From positions 1,240,001 through 1,304,000 of the forward strand of contig NC_011726.1 in assembly GCF_000021805.1 (NCBI RefSeq): DNA of 64,000 bases. Reading direction: 5' to 3'. The translations under genes and the position numbers were made by a program. The stretch comes from Rippkaea orientalis PCC 8801. GTDB lineage: Bacteria > Cyanobacteriota > Cyanobacteriia > Cyanobacteriales > Microcystaceae. Positions within the stretch are counted from its first letter, which is position 1. The number at the start of each line of letters is the position of its first letter. The notes under the pieces are model-generated. The model had not been told where the DNA came from, did no database searches, and worked only from the letters and a program-made list of their open reading frames with translations. Below, one piece after another: positions 46,272-54,382 of this stretch.

Positions 46272-47747
46272 GTGAGTCAAACTAACCGTGCAAAATGGGA
46301 TTTAACCAGGTTCTGGAACACCTTAAACTACTTTGAAATTGTTCCAGGGATCAATATTGTACAACGATTACTCAACAAAGGCGATCGCCCCTCAGTTAAT
46401 TTATACCAAAATAGTACCATGAACCGAATTTTAGTCGTCGGGGCTACCGGAGGGGTAGGAAAACGATTGGTTCGTCTCCTGCAAGCAAACGGCTACCCCG
46501 TTCGAGTCCTCGTCAGAGACAGTCAAAAAGCCCAAGAATTACTCCCACCAGGGGTAGAAATCATCGAAGGAGACATTACTCGACCCGAAACCCTCACCCC
46601 TAAATTAATCGAAAATATTGCTGCGGTGATTTGCTGTACGGGAACTCGCGTTCAACCCGTCGAAGGAGATACCCCCAACCGCGACAAATACTATCAAGGG
46701 GTCAAATTTTATCTACCCCAAGTCGTCGATAGTCCCGAACAAGTGGAGTATCTAGGAATGAAAAACCTCACCAAACTGGTGAAACAGTACCTTAGACCCG
46801 GGGAAAAAGTGATTTTTGACTTTACCCACCCCACGGAAGCCATAAAGGCTGCTTGGGGGGCTGTAGATGACGTGGTGATGGGGGGAATTAGTGAAAGTTC
46901 ACTCCGTTTGGTCAACCAAAAAGCCATTTTTTCGGGCAACGTTTCTACTGCCAATAATGGTGGGTTTGCCTCCGTTCGGACGCGCAATTTTGAGCCTCCC
47001 TTAGATTTATCGGGCTATGAAGGCATTCAATTACAAGTCAACGGTGATGGCAAGCGATATAAGTTTATTATTCGCTGCGAGGGCAAATGGGACGGTCTGG
47101 GTTACTGCTATTCCTTCAATACCTTCTCTAACCGTCCTAGCAGCATCAGTATTCCGTTTAATGAGTTAATTCCCGTGTTTCGGGCAAAAACCGTCCCCGA
47201 TGCCGGGGCTTTTGATGCCAGTCGGGTCTATTCCATGCAGTTGATGCAAACCAAGTTTGAGTACAATGGCGAATTAAACCCTCGATTTTCCCCCGGTCTG
47301 TTTGGCTTAGAAATTGAATCGATTAAAGCCTACGGGGGTCAGCCTAAGACACCCCATTTTATCCTAATTAGTTCGGCTGGTGTAACCCGCCCTGGGCGAC
47401 CTGGATTGAATTTAGACGAAGAACCCCCGGCGGTGAGACTCAATGACCAACTGGGGGGAATTTTGACCTGGAAATGGCGAGGAGAAGAGGTGGTGCGTCA
47501 AAGCGGACTTAATTACACCATTATTCGTCCCTGTGCCCTCACAGAAAAGCCTGGGGATAAAGGTCTGGTCTTTGACCAAGGGGATAACATTAAAGGACAG
47601 GTCAGTCGGGATGCGATCGCGGCTTTGTGCCTGGATATCTTAAAAAATCCCCAAGCTGGTCAAAAAACCTTTGAGGTTCGCGAGGAAGACACCCCTTTTA
47701 ATCCTCAAGACTGGGGTCAAGCGTTGGCTTCTCTAAGTTTGGATTAA
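46272..47747 (+). CDS. Atypical SDR split by a CIA30-type domain
   Basis: 491 residues from GTG 46272. The NAD(P)-binding motif is ILVVGATGGVGKRLVRLLQANG at about residue 52; the next ATG (46419) begins exactly there, so the first 49 residues may be untranslated. After about 110 residues the Rossmann fold is interrupted by a CIA30/NDUFAF1-like beta domain (DFTHPTEAIKAAWGAVDDVVMGGISES..., about 175-345). It then resumes with HFILISSAGVTRPGRPG and NYTIIRPCALTEKPGDKG. Related proteins assist complex I or thylakoid assembly; the role here is unknown. Confidence 0.85.
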   Translation: MSQTNRAKWDLTRFWNTLNYFEIVPGINIVQRLLNKGDRPSVNLYQNSTMNRILVVGATGGVGKRLVRLLQANGYPVRVLVRDSQKAQELLPPGVEIIEGDITRPETLTPKLIENIAAVICCTGTRVQPVEGDTPNRDKYYQGVKFYLPQVVDSPEQVEYLGMKNLTKLVKQYLRPGEKVIFDFTHPTEAIKAAWGAVDDVVMGGISESSLRLVNQKAIFSGNVSTANNGGFASVRTRNFEPPLDLSGYEGIQLQVNGDGKRYKFIIRCEGKWDGLGYCYSFNTFSNRPSSISIPFNELIPVFRAKTVPDAGAFDASRVYSMQLMQTKFEYNGELNPRFSPGLFGLEIESIKAYGGQPKTPHFILISSAGVTRPGRPGLNLDEEPPAVRLNDQLGGILTWKWRGEEVVRQSGLNYTIIRPCALTEKPGDKGLVFDQGDNIKGQVSRDAIAALCLDILKNPQAGQKTFEVREEDTPFNPQDWGQALASLSLD

Positions 47748-47845
47748 AGAAGATAGGGAAGGAAGTAAAGAAATTTAACAACTTCCGACCCTATCGAATC
47801 TGCTGATTTTCGTCAACACTGGAGGTGTTGATAGTTGGAAAAAAT

Positions 47846-48268
47846 CTACTCTAAAATTAAGTTTCTTGCTTGATTAATAATCGTAGTTTGGTCAACCATT
47901 CTTGCCAGTTCTTCTACTTTATATTTTCCCTGAAACGCTTCTAAAGATGCCTGATCTAATGCTGCTGAATAAGCTTCATTAAGGGTTTCTTGTAGTTCTT
48001 CTGTTGTCAAATAAAAGCCACCTGCTTTACGTCGTTTATTACAGCGTTTAATTTGTCGTACTGCATTACGAATCGAGACTTCCCATGAAGGGGTACTGCG
48101 TTTTTCTGCGTGCTGTTTAATGAGATGCAACAATAAAACAATACTAAAACTAAAAATCTTATTGAGCTTATCATCCTTGCTCATTTCCGTTAATTCTTCG
48201 ACCAATAACAAGGCATCTGTGACATTTCCTGACAGTAATAAGTCCTTTAAAGTCAATAATTCTTCCAT
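47846..48268 (-). CDS. DUF29-family protein, short form
   Basis: 140 residues. The DUF29 core is recognised by VLLLHLIKQHAEKRSTPSWEVSIRNAVRQIKR and LNEAYSAALDQASLEAF. Compared with the 158-residue relative at 55977 it lacks the usual LYExDFxxWLxxT opening and ends in a different helix. The function is unknown; the family is multicopy in cyanobacteria. Confidence 0.7.
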   Translation of the reverse strand: MEELLTLKDLLLSGNVTDALLLVEELTEMSKDDKLNKIFSFSIVLLLHLIKQHAEKRSTPSWEVSIRNAVRQIKRCNKRRKAGGFYLTTEELQETLNEAYSAALDQASLEAFQGKYKVEELARMVDQTTIINQARNLILE

Positions 48269-48317
48269 CTTGCCTCTTATTCATATTCAATAGATCAAGC
48301 ATCCAATCCTACTTCTA

Positions 48318-48418
48318 TAGCATTACCCGAAAAGTTTAAGTAGGGGTCAACGGCCGTTGACCTCTACATGACAAGGTTTGAGGGATAACGAATGTCCTAA
48401 CCAAAATGCGTAGTGCTA
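48318..48418. mobile_element. MITE family A, copy 3 (most complete)
   Basis: 101 bases from tagcattaccc to gcgtagtgcta, with 9-base imperfect terminal inverted repeats, TA at both ends, and the central palindrome ggggtcaacg gccgttgacct. It lies 70 bases upstream of the psbA promoter. Confidence 0.85.
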
Positions 48419-48488
48419 TGTGGCTTAATAGCCCCGATTAGATAAGTTCAGCTTATCACACCGAAAAGTAAGACTATTGTTATAGGCC

Positions 48489-48517
48489 TTTACAAAGCGT
48501 TACAAATTGCTTAAGAT
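48489..48517 (+). promoter_or_regulatory. psbA promoter
   Basis: TTTACA (48489-48494), 17 bases, TAAGAT (48512-48517): a sigma-70-type promoter. The predicted start at about 48524 gives a leader of about 80 bases before the psbA ATG. Confidence 0.7.
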
Positions 48518-48605
48518 GAAATCATCATACAAACGGCAGACAGCCGAAAGGCAAAAAGCCACCATCATCGCACCTTGACAAATACATAACAGGAATCATA
48601 AGCAC

Positions 48606-49676
48606 ATGACTACCACCTTACAACAACGCGAAAGCGTTTCCGTTTGGGAGCAGTTTTGCCAGTGGGTAACAAGCACCAACAACCGTCTTTATGTCGGCTG
48701 GTTCGGTACTTTAATGATCCCCACCCTCTTAACTGCAACGACTTGCTTCATCATCGCCTTCATCGCTGCACCTCCCGTGGACATCGATGGTATCCGTGAA
48801 CCCGTTGCTGGTTCTTTACTCTATGGAAACAACATCATCTCTGGTGCAGTTGTTCCTTCTAGCAACGCTATCGGATTACACTTCTACCCCATCTGGGAAG
48901 CTGCTTCTCTTGATGAGTGGCTCTACAACGGCGGACCTTACCAATTAGTAGTCTTCCACTTCTTAATCGGAGTATTTTGCTACTTAGGTCGTCAGTGGGA
49001 ACTATCTTACCGCTTAGGAATGCGTCCTTGGATTTGCGTAGCCTACAGCGCACCTGTTTCCGCAGCTACTGCCGTGTTCTTAATCTACCCCATCGGACAA
49101 GGTTCTTTCTCTGATGGAATGCCTTTAGGAATTAGCGGAACCTTCAACTTCATGTTCGTGTTCCAAGCTGAGCACAACATCCTAATGCACCCCTTCCATA
49201 TGTTGGGAGTTGCTGGTGTCTTTGGTGGTTCTTTGTTCTCCGCTATGCACGGTTCTTTAGTCACCTCTTCCTTAGTCCGTGAAACCACTGAAATCGAGTC
49301 TCAAAACTACGGTTACAAGTTCGGACAAGAAGAAGAAACCTACAACATCGTAGCTGCTCACGGATACTTTGGACGTTTAATCTTCCAATACGCATCCTTC
49401 AACAACAGCCGTGCCTTACACTTCTTCTTAGGTGCATGGCCTGTAATCGGTATCTGGTTCACCGCAATGGGTGTATCTACCATGGCTTTCAACCTCAACG
49501 GTTTCAACTTCAACCAATCGATTCTTGACTCACAAGGTCGCGTAATCGGAACCTGGGCTGATGTACTCAACCGTGCAGGAATCGGAATGGAAGTAATGCA
49601 CGAGCGCAACGCTCACAACTTCCCCTTAGACTTAGCTTCTGCTGAGCCTGTGTCTGCTCCTGCTATCAATGGTTAA
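48606..49676 (+). CDS. psbA: Photosystem II reaction-centre protein D1
   Basis: 356 residues with five membrane helices, in the thylakoid. The manganese and calcium ligands are all present (Asp170, Glu189, His332, Glu333, His337, Asp342, Ala344), as are His198 and the QB-site Ser264, so this is a functional form rather than a rogue D1. Residue 130 is Gln, as in the low-light type. The C-terminal extension cleaved after Ala344 is only 12 residues ([12 protein letters not shown]) against the common 16. Residue 325 is Gly where many D1s have Asn. Codon use is strongly biased, as expected for high expression. Confidence 0.97.
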   Translation: MTTTLQQRESVSVWEQFCQWVTSTNNRLYVGWFGTLMIPTLLTATTCFIIAFIAAPPVDIDGIREPVAGSLLYGNNIISGAVVPSSNAIGLHFYPIWEAASLDEWLYNGGPYQLVVFHFLIGVFCYLGRQWELSYRLGMRPWICVAYSAPVSAATAVFLIYPIGQGSFSDGMPLGISGTFNFMFVFQAEHNILMHPFHMLGVAGVFGGSLFSAMHGSLVTSSLVRETTEIESQNYGYKFGQEEETYNIVAAHGYFGRLIFQYASFNNSRALHFFLGAWPVIGIWFTAMGVSTMAFNLNGFNFNQSILDSQGRVIGTWADVLNRAGIGMEVMHERNAHNFPLDLASAEPVSAPAING

Positions 49677-49702
49677 TTCCTGTTGATGACAACTAAATAT
49701 TA

Positions 49703-49740
49703 AGCAAAAAGCACTCTCAGCAATGGGAGTGCTTTTTGCT
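49703..49740 (+). terminator. psbA terminator
   Basis: A 16-base stem (agcaaaaagcactctc / gggagtgctttttgct, one G-U pair) with a 6-base loop. The stem itself contains the A and T tracts, so it can work in both directions. Confidence 0.9.
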
Positions 49741-49828
49741 GTTTTTTGCTAAGCCAATATAATAACAGCATATTTAAGGGGTATTTTGTGAAAGTATATT
49801 AATTATCAAAGAATAAGAGACTGTAAGA

Positions 49829-50410
49829 CTACAAAATATCAGTTAAGTCCAAAATAAACCCAGGTAAAATATCTTCTCCTGATAAAGTTTGAGGATGATT
49901 TAAAATTTCTACTTCTGCTGCAAATCTATATATTTCTATGGTTTTGATTGATGGTTCAATTAACCAACCCAGTTGAACTCCATTATCTAAATATTCTTGC
50001 ATCTTTGCTTGTAAATCAGAGTATCTTTGATTCTTGATATCACTCGGACTAACTAACTCGATAACAAAATCAGGAGCAAGAGGAGGAAAACCATCTTGTT
50101 GTGCTGTAGTCAATTGATTCCACCGATTTAACTTAATCCAACTGACATCAGGACTTCTTCTGGCACCATTAGGTAAGACAAAAACTGTAGAGGAATCAAA
50201 GACTTCTCCGCTTCTATTTCTATCAGACCAATTTCTAAGTTGTTGAATTAAACGGCTGTTTTTTCTTCCGGCTGTGCCACCCGTAGGACTCATAATAATT
50301 AATTCTCCATCTTTAGTTAACTCCATTCTTGCTAATTGTTCTGCTTGTGCAAGCTGCTCGAACTGTTCTGGAGTTATTCTAAATCCTTTGGGAATGGTAA
50401 TAGTTTCCAT
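49829..50410 (-). CDS. Uma2-family (DUF820) putative endonuclease
   Basis: 193 residues. Motifs are IIMSPTGGTAGRKNSRL, RRSPDVSWIKLNRW (Asp), PDFVIELVSPSDI (Glu) and VQLGWLIEPSIKTIEIYR (Gln-Leu-Gly block). It has the PD-(D/E)XK-like nuclease fold; substrate and role are unknown. A broken paralogue lies 160 bases away in the opposite direction. Confidence 0.85.
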   Translation of the reverse strand: METITIPKGFRITPEQFEQLAQAEQLARMELTKDGELIIMSPTGGTAGRKNSRLIQQLRNWSDRNRSGEVFDSSTVFVLPNGARRSPDVSWIKLNRWNQLTTAQQDGFPPLAPDFVIELVSPSDIKNQRYSDLQAKMQEYLDNGVQLGWLIEPSIKTIEIYRFAAEVEILNHPQTLSGEDILPGFILDLTDIL

Positions 50411-50570
50411 TTCTTTTATTTAAACTGGGTTGTTTAATTACTATAATACATAATAAATTCAAAATTGAGTTAGCGATCGCAGATGCAGATATTGATAATT
50501 TGCTTTTTCTCCTTAGACTAAGCTTTTACTATATTTGATTTGAACCTTGTAGAATTTGGAAAATGCCACC

Positions 50571-50785
50571 ATGAATACTTATACGATTAATTTTGATGTC
50601 ATTACCAAGATTGGTGATGAACAATTTTATCAACTTTGTCGTTATAATCCTGAGTTAAATTTAGAGCGAAATCAAGAAGAAGAAATCATTATTCTGTCAC
50701 CAACAGGAGGAGAAACAAGAAAAAAATGCTCAATTTAATGCTGATTTTTTAATTGAAATCGTTAGAAAAAGTTATATCCATTCTC
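50571..50785 (+). pseudogene. Uma2 remnant, frameshifted at an A7 run
   Basis: It starts at an ATG (MNTYTINFDVITKIGDEQFYQLCRYNPELNLERN) and reads the Uma2 motif IIILSPTGGETRKK. The frame is lost at aaaaaaa (50728-50734 region) and NAQFNADFLIEIV continues one frame over. The rest of the domain is missing. A single-base indel followed by 3' loss explains it. Confidence 0.7.
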
Positions 50786-50808
50786 TAAATTTAAGCTACA
50801 TATCTCAG

Positions 50809-50836
50809 GTAGAGGTCAACGTCCGTTGACCTCTAC
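50809..50836. terminator. 12-bp perfect hairpin of the palindrome family
   Basis: GTAGAGGTCAAC and GTTGACCTCTAC enclose a 4-base loop. The arm is close to that of MITE family A. It sits just after the stop of the minus-strand gene 50847-51488 and may end its transcript. Confidence 0.65.
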
Positions 50837-50846
50837 AGCATTGCAG

Positions 50847-51488
50847 TTAATGGCTGGTTAGACAATTTACCCAAAGGGGTAAGCTTCCTTTGGTGATCGC
50901 TTTTGCTGAAGCAGAGTAACCATTAGCAATAGATTGAGATTGTCCACTACTTTGATCGAGCCAATCATGGATGTTTTCTAAGGTTATGTTTTGATAATCT
51001 TCAAGATCCATAATTTTTACAAATGCTTGATGTAATGGTTCAAGCTCATAAGGTTTTGACCACCCCATAATTAACACATACTCTTTTTGATGGGGGTTAG
51101 GATCGATGATTTGATAAATGACAACCCCTTGATTTCCTTTAATTGACTCTCTTCTGAAGTCAAAAGCGACTAATTCCCCTGGGTTAATACTTGCGGGAAT
51201 TTGATAGATTCCTGTCTTTCCACTCCAAGATTTACTCGCTTTAAAATTGAGTTGTTTCAAGCTACCATTTTCGATCACAATGGTGATGCCATCTTTTTTA
51301 CTACTTGAGTTTGTTTGGCTTTTTTGAGGAGAGATAGCTGCTTTTTTGTGTTTATTGAAGCCAAAAAAATTACCCAACTTAACGGCAGAAGATAAGTCTT
51401 TTTTTGAACCCAGAGGAATCGTTTTAATACTTGTAGAGAGTTTGTTGATAGCTTTTGTCAGAGTGCTAACTTCATTTTGATCCCACAT
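50847..51488 (-). CDS. Hypothetical protein, beta-rich C-terminal domain
   Basis: 213 residues, no signal peptide. The first 70 are Lys/Ser-rich and probably flexible. From about 70 to 160 it alternates strands and turns (ITIVIENGSLKQLNFKASKSWSGKTGIYQIPASINPGELVAFDFRRES...YVLIMGWSKPYE), suggesting a beta-sandwich. A short helix (about 165-180) and a Ser/Ala-rich tail follow. No family is recognised, though the middle vaguely recalls small pore-forming or lectin-like folds. I would not assign a function. Confidence 0.55.
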   Translation of the reverse strand: MWDQNEVSTLTKAINKLSTSIKTIPLGSKKDLSSAVKLGNFFGFNKHKKAAISPQKSQTNSSSKKDGITIVIENGSLKQLNFKASKSWSGKTGIYQIPASINPGELVAFDFRRESIKGNQGVVIYQIIDPNPHQKEYVLIMGWSKPYELEPLHQAFVKIMDLEDYQNITLENIHDWLDQSSGQSQSIANGYSASAKAITKGSLPLWVNCLTSH

Positions 51489-51712
51489 CTGTTTTAACCC
51501 TCAAAAATTTTTCTACTTTAATTATATTAAATTTGAGGAGTAGATGTCAGTCCCATGAAACAGCAATAAGTAATAGTAAAAGAGCAATAGTAAGGCGAAA
51601 AAAGTGTAAATTTAGGGAAAAAGTAGAAAAAAAGAACAGGAACAGAGAACAGACAGCAAAAAATGTATAATTTTATTGTTAATTATTCACTGTTCATTGT
51701 TCATTATCACCT

Positions 51713-51964
51713 TTAACTTTTTGTTGCCATTTCAGGATATAATCCCAGTTGTTTGGCTAATTCACGAGCAATAAAGATTAAAAATTTAGCCCCATCTTGA
51801 TTACCTTGATGCGCTTGTACGGTAGCAATCTCCATCAGCGTTTGAATAAAATTTTCATCCACTAAATCCATTTTAGCCTCTAAGACATCGGGTTCTTGTC
51901 CATTGGGGCAACTGATGAGTTCTTCTATGAGTTGATAGTATTGCTGTTGACGTGATTCTGTCAT
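51713..51964 (-). CDS. Short helical protein related to TPR/CHAT N-termini
   Basis: About 83 residues from the chosen ATG at 51964 (MTESRQQQYYQLIEELISCPNGQEPDVL). The pattern QLIEELISCPNGQE...DENFIQTLMEIATVQAHQGNQDGAKFLIFIARELAKQLGL is the small helical module often found at the start of cyanobacterial TPR or CHAT proteins, here on its own. A longer frame from 52042 adds a hydrophobic stretch but is less likely. Confidence 0.55.
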   Translation of the reverse strand: MTESRQQQYYQLIEELISCPNGQEPDVLEAKMDLVDENFIQTLMEIATVQAHQGNQDGAKFLIFIARELAKQLGLYPEMATKS

Positions 51965-52190
51965 GATTTCTCTCGGATAATTGGAGCATTGCAGAGAAAA
52001 TAAGAACAATAAAATTACAATAAAGAACACAAAAATTAACAATTCTTTATGGTTTATTGTTCATTGTCTAAGCTCCCCCCATTGTAGCGATAGGTTTTTG
52101 GGTCTTCGGAGAATATTTAAGGTTTTCTTCGCAATTGTTACCGAGAATTTCTTTGTTTTGTCATCTCACAAGCAATGGAGAAAACTTGAC

Positions 52191-52730
52191 TTAACTTTTT
52201 TCGGGAATTGAGGTAGGATGTAACAGAAATAAGGCAGCCCGTTTAGCTGTGGTTTCTGATAGACTGATTTGGGTTAAACTAACTAAACCATCTTTAATAA
52301 ATGAATCTCTGACTAATAATTTTTCTCCTTTATTAAAGCTAGTTTCATAAAATACTTGTTTAATTCCCGCAGAAATAACTAATTTTAAACAAGAAATACA
52401 GGGTTCTAGCGTAACATAAATCATTGCTCCTTCAGTAGAAATTCCGTGTTTAGCAGCTTGTGCGATCGCATTAGCTTCCGCATGGACAGCACGGGATGGT
52501 AAACTACTAGAAGCAGCACAACTACTCAATTCAGGGTAACAAAATCCTTGGGCAGTACAGTGAACAGAACCCGATGGGGAACCATTATAACCCGTGGCTA
52601 AAACTTGACGATCTTTGACAATTACTGCACCCACAGGAAACGCTAAACAGGTTGATCTCGTCGCTGCGAGTTTAGCGATCATTAAAAAGTATTCATCCCA
52701 AGTGGGTCGTTGTTCTTCTAAAGAAATCAT
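52191..52730 (-). CDS. dCMP deaminase family protein
   Basis: 179 residues of the zinc-dependent deoxycytidylate deaminase family. RPTWDEYFLMIAKLAATRSTCL opens it; VGAVIVKDRQVLATGYNGSPSG is a family signature; the zinc site is VHAEANAIAQAA (His, catalytic Glu) and TLEPCISCLK (two Cys). It would make dUMP, the substrate of the thymidylate synthase encoded upstream. It follows the deoxyribosyltransferase-like gene by about 20 bases, so the two form an operon. Confidence 0.9.
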   Translation of the reverse strand: MISLEEQRPTWDEYFLMIAKLAATRSTCLAFPVGAVIVKDRQVLATGYNGSPSGSVHCTAQGFCYPELSSCAASSSLPSRAVHAEANAIAQAAKHGISTEGAMIYVTLEPCISCLKLVISAGIKQVFYETSFNKGEKLLVRDSFIKDGLVSLTQISLSETTAKRAALFLLHPTSIPEKS

Positions 52731-52750
52731 GAACGGGTTTAAGTAAGGAA

Positions 52751-53230
52751 TTATTGAGTTTTGTTTCTCTTCAATACTTCATTATTATCTGTTAACGGGA
52801 CAAGTGGCAACTTGATTAAGATTTCTCGTAATTGAATTATAGCATCATCATAATCTTTAAATTGTATTTCAGCAATTTTTGTCGGTATACCGCGAGGAAA
52901 TCTAGAGACTATTTTAGTATTTTCATATAGTAGAATGACGGGAATATTTTGCATCACTGCAAATGCTAATTCCATTCCCACACCAAAGGAAGGAAAACCC
53001 AGATAAGCAATCACTAAATCTGCTTGACTGACTTGATGTTTATCGGTTTCATAGACTTGTTCAGGGGTGACATTTGGGTGAGTTATGGGGTCAGTATTGA
53101 GGTGAGGAACATAAGACTGAAATCCGAGTTCATTACAGAGTGAACCTATCGCTTCATAAAAAGCTTTGATGGTTTCTGCATTTTCAATTCCAGTTAATGC
53201 ACCAGAAACGTATATTTTGACTTCTAACAT
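52751..53230 (-). CDS. Nucleoside 2-deoxyribosyltransferase-like / DNPH1-like hydrolase
   Basis: About 159 residues from the ATG at 53230. KIYVSGALTGIENAETIKAFY opens the fold, QADLVIAYLGFPSFGVGMELAFAV carries the Asp and catalytic Glu, and IPVILLYE follows. The family either exchanges bases on deoxyribose or hydrolyses deoxynucleoside monophosphates; sequence alone does not tell which. It lies in a series of deoxynucleotide genes on one strand, just downstream of the dCTP-deaminase-like gene. Confidence 0.82.
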   Translation of the reverse strand: MLEVKIYVSGALTGIENAETIKAFYEAIGSLCNELGFQSYVPHLNTDPITHPNVTPEQVYETDKHQVSQADLVIAYLGFPSFGVGMELAFAVMQNIPVILLYENTKIVSRFPRGIPTKIAEIQFKDYDDAIIQLREILIKLPLVPLTDNNEVLKRNKTQ

Positions 53231-53285
53231 TGATGGCATACCAATTAATACACTCTAAAAAAATTGAAAGATTAAATCAACTAAT

Positions 53286-54242
53286 TCACTGATAAAAAAA
53301 ATTAATTAAAGGTTTTACAAAATTGAATATTTGGTTTAATAACCACCCTATAGCCAACGTTAAACCCGTTGGAAGAAGAGCTTTTGCTGCTATTAATTTA
53401 GCCAAAATTGCTAGAGAATTTAAAACCTTTATCGTTGATATGAATAAATTTAGAAGAACAGAATCGAACGGAATTTTTTCATATCTTGATAAAAATCCAA
53501 AATATCTTCTCCACCATGCTCTTTTGGCTCTTTCATAAGCGTTTAAACCTTCGTTGCTTTCTTTTTTATCTTTCTCTAATTTAGCAAAAATAGACTCTGT
53601 ATCTCCATCTCTCCATCTCTCAGATAAAATCCATTTTTCTAGTTCATCAGGAGGAGAACAATCTTTAGGAAATGCGTCTTGAAGTTTTGCGTAGGCACTT
53701 TTTAAAGAATCTGCGTAATCGATAGATGACTCAGAATTAAGTTTATGAAAACGTAAATAGCCAATAATATCATCTATATTAATTTTTATATCTTCATCAG
53801 AAAGATTATGAATCGCTATACTTAAAATACCTTTCCAATATGGACTAACTCTAGTTCCAATATGACCGATACTACTAGCTGCTATTCTCACTTTTGAATG
53901 AATAGAACCGCAAAACCAACCATTTAAAACTACAGATTCATTTGTCCAAACTAGAGCGGTTTTTCTTGGTGGAATCAAAAAATAATTATTATTATTATCT
54001 TCATGTAATTTTAAGCGTTTTGCTTTTTTTTGAATTATTGTTTCTGATGAATTGTCCTCTGCAACATTATCATCACTACAATTTTCTTTTTTACATTTGA
54101 TTGTTTCTATTTCATAAGCATATTCACTAGCTGTTAGTCTTAGAGACCCTCCACTCAAACTACTATTCAAATCTTTAAAAGGATAAATAAAGATTTGTCT
54201 GCCTAATTGCCAAACAATGTCCCACTCACTTAAAACTGACAT
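53286..54242 (-). CDS. dCTP-deaminase-like domain fused to C-terminal membrane helices, probable pseudoenzyme
   Basis: 318 residues. Residues about 1-175 follow the dCTP deaminase/dUTPase fold: MSVLSEWDIVWQL, FKDLNSSLSGGSLRL, FLIPPRKTALVWTNESV, GSIHSKVRIAASSIGHIGTRVSPYWKGI, IAIHNLSDEDIKINI. By eye alignment to E. coli Dcd, the catalytic Glu (in CIVLEFYN) is Ala here, and the dUTPase Asp is also absent. A Glu/Lys-rich linker follows, then hydrophobic helices at about 266-318 (LLNLFISTIKVLNSLAILAKLIAAKALLPTG... and IGWLLNQIFNFVKPLINFF). It may sense nucleotides at the membrane. It lies between the thymidylate synthase and deoxyribosyltransferase genes. Confidence 0.65.
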   Translation of the reverse strand: MSVLSEWDIVWQLGRQIFIYPFKDLNSSLSGGSLRLTASEYAYEIETIKCKKENCSDDNVAEDNSSETIIQKKAKRLKLHEDNNNNYFLIPPRKTALVWTNESVVLNGWFCGSIHSKVRIAASSIGHIGTRVSPYWKGILSIAIHNLSDEDIKINIDDIIGYLRFHKLNSESSIDYADSLKSAYAKLQDAFPKDCSPPDELEKWILSERWRDGDTESIFAKLEKDKKESNEGLNAYERAKRAWWRRYFGFLSRYEKIPFDSVLLNLFISTIKVLNSLAILAKLIAAKALLPTGLTLAIGWLLNQIFNFVKPLINFFYQ

Positions 54243-54382
54243 AGTTTTTCTGATTAACTTATAAAATTTTTAGAGTACACTTCTAGAGTTCCCGAAAATT
54301 CACACAAACTAACATCCTGATACTGTAAATTTCTAAACCAGTCAATTTTGGGGAATTGTTATAATTCTAATCAACAACAAAA

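Noticed and set aside
48606-49676. Considered a rogue (non-functional) D1
   Set aside because: All manganese and calcium ligands, His198 and Ala344 are present.
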